Assembly (NCBI GenBank): GCA_003152795.1 | Contig: PMBA01000295.1 | Span: 10,730-23,270 of the forward strand | DNA: 12,541 bases | From: Acidobacteriaceae bacterium | GTDB taxonomy: Bacteria; Acidobacteriota; Terriglobia; Terriglobales; Acidobacteriaceae | Reading direction: 5' to 3' | Shown here: one piece after another, positions 7,332-12,541 of the stretch | How positions within the stretch are numbered: the stretch's first letter is position 1 | How the letters are laid out: each line of letters starts with the position of its first letter | Notes under the pieces: model-generated | What the model was told of the DNA's origin: nothing | What the model saw: the letters and a program-made list of their open reading frames with translations, nothing else | Database searches by the model: none | Made by a program: the position numbers and the translations under genes

Positions 7332-9623
7332 GTGAAAAAACTTTCTTTCGTCTTCTCCATCAACCTGTTGGTTCTGCTTGCCGCGGCGCGCGGCCAGAAC
7401 GTTGCCACGGCCGCGGTGCCGAAGCAACTCACGATTGAGCAGATCTTCGCGGATGGGGGCCTCACGGGACGGGGCCCAGAGACGGTCAAGTGGAGTCCGG
7501 ACGGCAGCAAAGTTTCCTTTGTGCAGCGCGATGACGCGGGCGAGCATGGCGAACTCTGGTACGTGGACGCGATGACTGGGGAGAAGAAAATACTGGCCAG
7601 CGAGGCCAAGCTGTCGCAGCTAGCCCCGCCCGCGAGCAAAATTCATGACGAGCGGGAGAAAGAGCGGGTGACGCGGTATCACGTGGCCGCCTACACGTGG
7701 TCGCCCGATTCCAAACACCTGCTCTTCGATGCGCAGGGGCAGCTCTGGTATTACAGCCTGGACACGGGAACGGCGGTGCAGGTCACATCGTCTCCGGATG
7801 CGAGCGAAGACCCGAAGTTTTCGCCGGACGGCAAGCGGCTGGCCTACGTGCGCAAGCACAATCTCTATGTGCATCCGGTGTCGGGAGAGGAAGGCGAACG
7901 CGCACTGACGCGCGAGGAGAAAGAGAAGAAGAAGGATAAAGACAAAGATTGCGATAAGGATAAAGAGGACAACATCCTGAACGGCGAAGTGGACTGGGTT
8001 TACGCGGAAGAGCTGGCGGTGCGCAGCAATTTCTTCTGGTCGCCGGAAGGACACGAAATTATTTTTCTGCAGATGGATGAGAGCCGGGTGCCGACCTATC
8101 CCATCACTGACTGGTTGCCGACGCATCCCCGAGTCGAGCAGGAAAAATATCCGAAGGCGGGGGATCCGAATCCGAGCGTGCGGCTGGGAGTGGTGGGCAG
8201 CAACGGCGGCAAGGTGCGCTGGATCAAACTCACCGATGACGACGATACCTACGTGCCGCGTTTCGGCTGGATTCGCGAAGGCTGGGCATGGGCTGAGGTC
8301 CTGAACCGCAAGCAGGATGCGATGGACCTTTATTTTATCGACGCGAAGTCGGGCAAGTCGCGCAAAGTGCTGACCGAATCGGTCCCGGATGCGTGGGTAA
8401 ATGTGAATGACGACTTTCGCATCCTGAAATCGGGCGACCGGTTTCTGTGGACGAGTTGGCGGGACGGGCACACCCACATTTATCTCTACAGTTTCGACGC
8501 GCAAGACCCGATGGCGGCCGATGCCAAGCTCGAACGCCAACTGGAGAGCGGAGACTATGAGGTGATTGCGATCAGCGGTGTGGAGGAAGCGCAGGCCGAT
8601 CCATCAGGTACGGTTTTCTTCACTGCCAATAAAGGAGATCCACGACAGGAGAGGATTTTTTCGGTGAAGCTGGACGGTACGGGGATGCAGGGCATTTCAC
8701 CGGAAGCGGGGAGCTCGTCCGCCAATTTCGCCGATGACGGCAAGCATTTCGTGGAGACGCATTCGGCGACGTTGACGCCGCCGCGGATTGCGGTGTGCGC
8801 GGTGGGCGGCTCGTGTCAGAAGATATGGGAAGGGCGCGGCGTGGCGGAGTACGATCCGATTGCGGAGCAGGCGCTGGAATTCAAAGCGGCCGACGGCACA
8901 GTGTTGTATGGATACCTGATTCTGCCGCGCCAAGCGGAGGCGAACGCGAAAGTTCCGCTGATCGTGAACATCTATGGCGGTCCAGCGGGGCAGACGGTGC
9001 AGGATGCATGGGGTGGAGCTACGGCGATGTTCCATCAGCTTCTGGCGAATGAAGGATTCGCGATTTTCTCGGTGGACAATCGCGGAACCCCGAATCGCGG
9101 CAAGAAATTTTCGGCCGCCATCCGCCTGCAGTCGGGCGGCGTCGAACTGAAAGACCAGCTCACGGCGCTGGACCAGTTGTATGGGCGGTTTCCGCAGCTC
9201 GACCGTACTCGCACCGGGATCTGGGGATGGTCGAACGGAGGTTCGATGACGCTGTACGCGCTCACCCACTCCGACCGCTTCAAGGCGGGAATTTCGGTGG
9301 CGCCGGTGACCAGCTGGCACGACTACGATTCGATTTACACTGAGAGATACATGGGCCTGCTGAAGGACAACGCCAGCGGCTACGACGATTCCATCGTCAG
9401 CGCGGCCGACAGGCTGCACGGGTCGTTGCTGCTGGTGCATGGGACGAGCGACGACAATGTCCACTTCCAGAACACAATCCAGATGACCGACGCGCTGATC
9501 AAAGCGGGGAAGCAGTTCCGGCTGATGGTGTATCCGAACAAGACGCACGGGATTGCGGGAACCGGCACGCGCATGCAGTTATTCCACATGATGGAGGATT
9601 TCTGGAATAAGGAATTGAAGTAG
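7332..9623 (+). CDS. Secreted dipeptidyl-peptidase IV-type serine peptidase (S9B)
   Basis: This is a prolyl-oligopeptidase-family peptidase, probably periplasmic or secreted, cutting dipeptides (often X-Pro) from peptide N-termini. Using GTG 7332 the protein has 763 residues. Its signal peptide spans about 1-22 (KK, then a hydrophobic stretch ending AAARG), followed by a DPP IV-type beta-propeller to about 500 and a C-terminal alpha/beta-hydrolase. The triad is visible as S634 in GWSNGG, D707 in HGTSDDNVHF and H739 in NKTHGIAG. Y548 in IYGGP matches the oxyanion tyrosine, and E226-E227 in VYAEEL match the DPP IV glutamate pair that binds the substrate N-terminus. A Lys/Asp-rich insert lies at 195-213. 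ATG 7311 would give 770 residues. An even longer reading from GTG 7164 is unlikely because it would bury the signal peptide. It follows leuD on the same strand after 177 nt with no clear promoter seen. The peptidase class is firm; the exact specificity is inferred. Confidence 0.92.
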   Translation: MKKLSFVFSINLLVLLAAARGQNVATAAVPKQLTIEQIFADGGLTGRGPETVKWSPDGSKVSFVQRDDAGEHGELWYVDAMTGEKKILASEAKLSQLAPPASKIHDEREKERVTRYHVAAYTWSPDSKHLLFDAQGQLWYYSLDTGTAVQVTSSPDASEDPKFSPDGKRLAYVRKHNLYVHPVSGEEGERALTREEKEKKKDKDKDCDKDKEDNILNGEVDWVYAEELAVRSNFFWSPEGHEIIFLQMDESRVPTYPITDWLPTHPRVEQEKYPKAGDPNPSVRLGVVGSNGGKVRWIKLTDDDDTYVPRFGWIREGWAWAEVLNRKQDAMDLYFIDAKSGKSRKVLTESVPDAWVNVNDDFRILKSGDRFLWTSWRDGHTHIYLYSFDAQDPMAADAKLERQLESGDYEVIAISGVEEAQADPSGTVFFTANKGDPRQERIFSVKLDGTGMQGISPEAGSSSANFADDGKHFVETHSATLTPPRIAVCAVGGSCQKIWEGRGVAEYDPIAEQALEFKAADGTVLYGYLILPRQAEANAKVPLIVNIYGGPAGQTVQDAWGGATAMFHQLLANEGFAIFSVDNRGTPNRGKKFSAAIRLQSGGVELKDQLTALDQLYGRFPQLDRTRTGIWGWSNGGSMTLYALTHSDRFKAGISVAPVTSWHDYDSIYTERYMGLLKDNASGYDDSIVSAADRLHGSLLLVHGTSDDNVHFQNTIQMTDALIKAGKQFRLMVYPNKTHGIAGTGTRMQLFHMMEDFWNKELK
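7914..7970 (+). repeat. Lys/Asp-rich low-complexity insert in the DPP IV propeller
   Basis: Nineteen codons encode almost only Glu, Lys and Asp, with one Cys, including DKDKDCDKDK at about residues 202-211. It sits immediately before the conserved segment carrying E226-E227. The run is A-rich against GC-rich surroundings, with repeated GATAAAG/GACAAAG-like words. Confidence 0.75.
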
Positions 9624-9705
9624 CTATCAGCTCTCAGCCGGCAGCTATCAGTTTTGCGGTTCTCGGCGGACGCAGGATTTTACCGATGGCTGAGAGCTGA
9701 TGGCT
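9622..9705. repeat. Large imperfect inverted repeat filling the intergenic gap
   Basis: Arm 1 (9622-9639, agctatcagctctcagcc) pairs with arm 2 (9688-9705, ggctgagagctgatggct) at 17 of 18 positions across a 48-nt loop. The loop contains another agctatcag (9643-9651), and arm 2 is followed by a partial copy, ggctgaaagct. The first arm begins inside the stop codon of the DPP IV-type gene and the second ends 13 nt before the start of the MBL gene. The RNA could fold into a long hairpin that acts as a transcript-end stabiliser or partial terminator. It may also be one copy of a dispersed genomic repeat; a single copy in the window cannot show this. Confidence 0.85.
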
Positions 9706-9718
9706 GAAAGCTTTCTTT

Positions 9719-10558
9719 ATGCATCGCACAACTCTCGGCGATTTCGAACTCACTGTCGTTTCCGATGGAACTTACTTTCTTGACGGCGGAGCTTTCTTCG
9801 GGGTCGTTCCCAAGACCATGTGGTCAAAGAAGGTCATGCCTGACGAGCAGAACCGGCTGGATGCGGGGCTTAATTCGCTGCTGGTGCGCACCGGCGATAA
9901 AAATGTTCTGATCGAGACGGGCATCGGCAACAAACTGCCCGACAAGTTGGTGCAGATCTACAAACAGCCGGCAAAACTGCTCGACAACCTGCACGCCGCT
10001 GGGGTCGCTCCCGAAGACATCGACATCGTCATTAATACGCACCTGCATTTTGACCACTGCGGCTGGAATACGGTGCGGCGCGGGGATCAGATGGTCGCGA
10101 CGTTCCCCAACGCCAAATACTATGTGCAGGAACAAGAGTGGGAGCATGGCCGGCTGCAACTGGAACGCGACGCGATCAGCTACATGAGCCCGAATTACGA
10201 TCCGCTGCTGGAGACAGGGCAGATGGTGCTGTTGAACGGCGATCTGGAGCTTTTTCCGGGCATCTCGGTCAAGGTTTTTCCGGGGCACACGGCGAACATG
10301 CAGGCAGTGATTATCGAAAGCGGCGGCAAGAAAGCTTGCTACATCTCTGATCTGATTCCGACATCAAATCATCTCGACTTGACCTGGGTGATGGCGTTTG
10401 ACCTGTTTCCTCTCGAGAGCATCGAGAGCCGGAAGAAGTATTACGCGTCGGCGATCCCGGAGCGATGGCTGACGGTGTTCACGCACGACGATGCCTCGCC
10501 CTGGGGATATGTGGAGCGCGGAGAGCGGGGCAGGCTGGCGTTGAATCCGCTCATGTAG
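9719..10558 (+). CDS. MBL-fold metallohydrolase
   Basis: This is a 279-residue metallo-beta-lactamase-fold hydrolase, probably cytoplasmic because no signal peptide or TM is seen. The dizinc site is visible: HTHLHFDH at 108-112 region gives H108, H110, D112 and H113, then H190 in PGHT, D211 in YISDL and a C-terminal H256 in FTHDD. The overall order resembles lactonase-like or AttM-like MBL proteins, but substrates in this family vary widely and I cannot assign one. ATG 9719 follows the intergenic inverted repeat by 13 nt, and no good Shine-Dalgarno sequence is seen, so the hairpin could affect translation. It converges on dusB, with stop codons 11 nt apart, so there is no functional link from that side. 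Confidence 0.9.
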   Translation: MHRTTLGDFELTVVSDGTYFLDGGAFFGVVPKTMWSKKVMPDEQNRLDAGLNSLLVRTGDKNVLIETGIGNKLPDKLVQIYKQPAKLLDNLHAAGVAPEDIDIVINTHLHFDHCGWNTVRRGDQMVATFPNAKYYVQEQEWEHGRLQLERDAISYMSPNYDPLLETGQMVLLNGDLELFPGISVKVFPGHTANMQAVIIESGGKKACYISDLIPTSNHLDLTWVMAFDLFPLESIESRKKYYASAIPERWLTVFTHDDASPWGYVERGERGRLALNPLM

Positions 10559-10569
10559 GATGGGTGCCC

Positions 10570-11697
10570 CTACGTGGTCTGGGCTGGAAGCCTGGCCTCG
10601 AAGAATTCTTCCACCCGCCCCAGGATCTCCGCGCCGCTTTTTGCATCGTAGATCGCTTTCCTGAGCGCCGCGCCTCCGGGCACGCCGTGCGTGAACCAGG
10701 ATGCGAACTGCTTCATCTTGCCTTCGGCTCCGGGCATTTCCTCTTCGAGCAGCATTTGAAAATAGGTGCGGATCATCTGGTAGCGGTCGGCTTCGGCGGG
10801 TTCGTCGTACATTTTTTCTGCGGAGCTTCGCTCCCCTGGGCAGACGAGGGCGTCTGCCCCTGCGCGAGCCTTGCCACCACTTACGTACTGCTCGATCTGG
10901 CGAAAGATCCACGGGTTTGCGGGGGCCATACGGCCTATCATCACGGCGTCGCAGCCGGTTTGGGCGACGATGGCGCAGGCGTCTTCGGGCGAACGGATGT
11001 CGCCATTGCCGATCACGGGAATTTTGACTGACTGTTTGACGTGGGCGATCCATTCCCAGCGGGCGTTTCCGCTGTAGCCCTGCTCGCGGGTGCGGGCGTG
11101 GAGGGCGACCGCGCCCAGGCCGCAGCTTTCGGCCATGCGGGCGAGTTCTACGCAGACGATTTCGTCGTCGTTCCATCCGGCGCGGAATTTCACGGTGAAG
11201 GGAATTTTGACGGCGGCGCGTACCGCTTCGAAAATCTGGCGGATCAGCGGGAGATCGCGGAGCAAGCCAGAGCCTCCGTTGCACTTCACAACTTTCTTGG
11301 CGGGGCACCCGAGGTTCAGGTCGACCAAGTCGAAGCCGAGGTCTTCCACGAGGCGCGCGGCATCGGCCAGGACGCTGGGATTACTCCCGAAGAGCTGGGC
11401 CGAGATTGGGTGCTCGTCCTCATAGAAGTGCAGGTAGCGTCCGCGGACGCGCTGGTCACGCAGGACGCCGTCGGCTGAGGTGAATTCGGTCATAATCAGG
11501 CCGCATCCGCCGAGGTTTTTGATGAAGCGGCGAAAGACGGTGTCGGTGACGCCGGCCATGGGAGCGAGAACGGTGGCGGGGGCGATGCGGACATTGCCAA
11601 TGGAGAAGGAACTGGGAAAGGCGCGCGGGACGGCTTGGCCGACAGGATCGACGGCTGGAGTGGTGCCACTACGCGGTGTGTCCCATAACTTGCTCAC
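10570..11697 (-). CDS. dusB: tRNA-dihydrouridine synthase, DusB type
   Basis: Dus enzymes use FMN and NADPH to reduce specific uridines of tRNA to dihydrouridine in the cytoplasm. The 375-residue product is a TIM barrel with the family signature: APMAGVTD (45-52), NLGCPAKKV (128-136) with the probable catalytic C131, K170 in VKFRAGW, H200 in HARTREQGYSG, and FMN-phosphate-binding GNGDI (230-234) with MIGR (253-256). The C-terminal helical domain follows. It is longer than E. coli DusB (about 321) for two reasons: an N-terminal extension of about 30 residues, and an insert at about 277-295 encoded by palindromic DNA. The start GTG 11697 is the only one available after an in-frame TAG four codons upstream. 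It converges with the MBL gene and is divergent from two small membrane proteins. The Dus call is firm; the DusB subgroup is likely. Confidence 0.94.
   Translation of the reverse strand: MSKLWDTPRSGTTPAVDPVGQAVPRAFPSSFSIGNVRIAPATVLAPMAGVTDTVFRRFIKNLGGCGLIMTEFTSADGVLRDQRVRGRYLHFYEDEHPISAQLFGSNPSVLADAARLVEDLGFDLVDLNLGCPAKKVVKCNGGSGLLRDLPLIRQIFEAVRAAVKIPFTVKFRAGWNDDEIVCVELARMAESCGLGAVALHARTREQGYSGNARWEWIAHVKQSVKIPVIGNGDIRSPEDACAIVAQTGCDAVMIGRMAPANPWIFRQIEQYVSGGKARAGADALVCPGERSSAEKMYDEPAEADRYQMIRTYFQMLLEEEMPGAEGKMKQFASWFTHGVPGGAALRKAIYDAKSGAEILGRVEEFFEARLPAQTT
10813..10869. repeat. Palindromic double-hairpin insert within dusB
   Basis: Two hairpins lie side by side on the plus strand. One is GGAGC-ttc-GCTCC (10822-10834). 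The other is GGGCAGACG-aggg-CGTCTGCCC (10838-10859), a perfect 9-bp stem. The span encodes about 19 residues of DusB (277-295, including ADALVCPGERSS) in a linker after WIFRQIEQY, and the reading frame is kept. Family members I know do not carry such a segment here. It looks like a small palindromic element that entered a gene in frame. Confidence 0.7.
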
Positions 11698-11762
11698 GCC
11701 CCTATTCTACGTCCTTTCCGAACAACTTCCGTGTGTGCGACAATCCGGCTTGTTCACAGCCT

Positions 11763-12032
11763 ATGAATAAGATTCGCGAGATTCTGCTTACCGAATATAT
11801 CGGGGCAATCCTAGTGGCACTGCTCGTCTCCGAGGCCTTTATCGCCCTGGTTACCTTGCTGGTTGGCCAGATCTACTGGCATGTGGCTCTTGCTGGCCGC
11901 TATCACGAATCCCTGGGACACTCCATCCTGACGACGCTTGTAAGAATGCTTTTGTACTTGGCATCGGCTTACGTGCTCGCGCGATGGCTCTATAACGCAA
12001 AGTCCCCGGTGACTCGGGAGAGTAGTGAATAG
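11763..12032 (+). CDS. Small membrane protein of unknown function
   Basis: I do not recognise this 89-residue protein. It has a short N-terminus (MNKIREILLTEY), a long hydrophobic segment at about 15-40, a polar stretch with WHVALAGRYHES, a second hydrophobic segment at about 58-77, and a polar tail ending ESSE. It looks like a two-TM inner-membrane protein. ATG 11763 was preferred over the ATG at 11676, because the extra 29 residues would be Cys/Pro-rich, unlike a protein N-terminus, and would overlap the divergent dusB start. The next small membrane gene begins 23 nt after its stop, so the two are probably one operon. No enzymatic motif is visible. Confidence 0.72.
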   Translation: MNKIREILLTEYIGAILVALLVSEAFIALVTLLVGQIYWHVALAGRYHESLGHSILTTLVRMLLYLASAYVLARWLYNAKSPVTRESSE

Positions 12033-12055
12033 CCGCAAACTAGGCGAGAAGAAGT

Positions 12056-12376
12056 ATGACTGAAACTGGAATGACTCTGGCCATCAAGCCACTCGCGCGA
12101 AGATTTTCCGCCCCCGCGCTTGCTGCCTGGCTAGTGTTTCTGGGTGCGTGGCTCGTTATTTTTGCGATCGAGCAGCAGGTCATGTCCTTCCTGACACAGA
12201 CTCTGGGTTGGTTTGTCGACCACTTGCCTGTCAACCTTGGACCAGTGGAAAAAACGGGCTCTTCGATTCAACTTTTTGCGCAGAACATGGCGGAAGGCGC
12301 CGTGCTGATTCTTCTCGGCCTTCTTGTTGGTTTGTGGGTCGTCCACAGAAAGGAGAAAATTCCTCAGCTAGCCTGA
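12056..12376 (+). CDS. Small membrane protein of unknown function, second of a pair
   Basis: I do not recognise this 106-residue protein. Hydrophobic segments lie at about 21-39 and 80-96, separated by a loop of about 40 residues containing IEQQVMSFLTQTLGWFVDHLP, and the C-terminus is basic (HRKEKIPQLA). A two-TM inner-membrane protein is likely. ATG 12056 is preceded by a purine-rich AGAAGAAG that can serve as a ribosome site; the in-frame ATG at 12071 is an alternative. It follows the 89-residue membrane protein by 23 nt, and the two may form a complex. Downstream it converges on rpmE. Confidence 0.72.
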   Translation: MTETGMTLAIKPLARRFSAPALAAWLVFLGAWLVIFAIEQQVMSFLTQTLGWFVDHLPVNLGPVEKTGSSIQLFAQNMAEGAVLILLGLLVGLWVVHRKEKIPQLA

Positions 12377-12386
12377 TTGGGGCTGC

Positions 12387-12416
12387 CAAAAGTAAAGCCT
12401 CCCGCTTGGGGAGGCT
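12387..12416 (-). terminator. Rho-independent terminator for rpmE
   Basis: A perfect 8-bp stem, AGCCTCCC (12396-12403) with GGGAGGCT (12409-12416), closes a 5-nt loop. Read on the minus strand, the hairpin is followed by TTTACTTTTG, a U-rich tract typical of intrinsic terminators, so it most likely ends the rpmE transcript. On the plus strand no T-run follows, so termination of the small-membrane-protein operon here would be weak. Confidence 0.8.
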
Positions 12417-12443
12417 GTGAAATGATCGCATTTCGCGGGAAAC

Positions 12444-12541
12444 TTACGGTTGCTTGGCGGCGGCTTCGGCTTTTCCGGCGTCGCTCTTGGCGTACTTGCG
12501 GCGGAAACGCTCGATGCGGCCGGCGGTGTCCATGAGCTTCT
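12444..12541 (-). CDS. rpmE: Ribosomal protein bL31, C-terminal part (5' end beyond window)
   Basis: The minus strand encodes the last 31 residues and stop of a small protein that enters the window from the right. The segment KLMDTAGRIERFRRKYAK matches the conserved C-terminal core of bL31 (family pattern TGKQ..DT.GR..RF..RY), a protein of the large ribosomal subunit. It is followed by a Lys/Ala-rich tail (SDAGKAEAAAKQP). The N-terminal region, including any zinc-binding cysteines, is not visible, so the zinc-binding type cannot be told. An intrinsic terminator lies just downstream. Confidence 0.82.
   Translation of the reverse strand, partial: KLMDTAGRIERFRRKYAKSDAGKAEAAAKQP

Noticed and set aside
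8697..9548. Long minus-strand open frame (283 codons) under the DPP IV-type gene, and similar ones at 7620-8540 and 5723-6595
   Set aside because: The opposite strand carries firm catalytic motifs throughout. Long antisense frames are expected in GC-rich coding DNA, and these show Arg/His-rich, low-information products.
10364..11308. Minus-strand open frame of 314 codons overlapping dusB in another frame
   Set aside because: It is an Arg/Pro-rich frame-shifted shadow of dusB that also crosses the MBL gene; the dusB frame holds all family motifs.
11716..11744. Possible promoter (TTCCGA-17-GACAAT) for the small membrane protein pair
   Set aside because: The -35 box matches poorly (3 of 6) and the -10 is weak. 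A promoter is expected here but this match is not convincing.

Overview
The window most resembles a chromosomal segment of an acidobacterium (Acidobacteriota, Terriglobia/Koribacter-like). This is an inference. It rests on the high-GC coding style, a stand-alone MacB-type permease, a secreted DPP IV-type peptidase, the LeuC N-terminus, and an intergenic repeat built on AGCTATCAG/CTGATRGCT words, which I associate from memory with such genomes. I see no rRNA, tRNA, CRISPR array, phage genes, transposase or integrase. The coding content is mostly housekeeping and cell-envelope genes.

Left part (1-4962). A MacB/FtsX-type ABC permease runs leftward off the window edge. Divergent from it is a polytopic membrane protein that looks like a GT87 (DUF2029-type) glycosyltransferase. 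Convergent with that is a leftward two-gene unit: a soluble GT2 glycosyltransferase resembling polyprenyl-phosphate sugar synthases, followed 60 nt later by a large GT-C-like membrane protein. A plausible reading is that the GT2 enzyme makes a lipid-linked sugar donor and the two membrane proteins use it outside the membrane.

Middle (4963-9718). leuC and leuD (isopropylmalate isomerase, large and small subunits) form a rightward operon, divergent from the GT2 gene across a short region with a perfect 7-bp dyad. Downstream on the same strand is a secreted serine peptidase of the DPP IV (S9B) type. The short gap after it is filled by a large imperfect inverted repeat.

Right part (9719-12541). 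An MBL-fold metallohydrolase converges on a DusB-type tRNA-dihydrouridine synthase. Divergent from dusB are two consecutive small membrane proteins of unknown function. The window ends in the C-terminal part of ribosomal protein bL31 (rpmE) on the minus strand, whose probable rho-independent terminator lies between it and the small-protein pair.

The most unusual local structures are two in-frame expansions inside conserved genes. One is a 27-nt tandem duplication in the GT87-like gene. The other is a double-hairpin, palindrome-containing insert of about 20 codons in dusB. Two further points are the intergenic inverted repeat after the DPP IV gene, and a good promoter match placed so close to the GT87 start codon that the message would be almost leaderless. 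I did not see a clearly new multi-gene system; the nearest candidate is the three-gene glycosylation neighbourhood.
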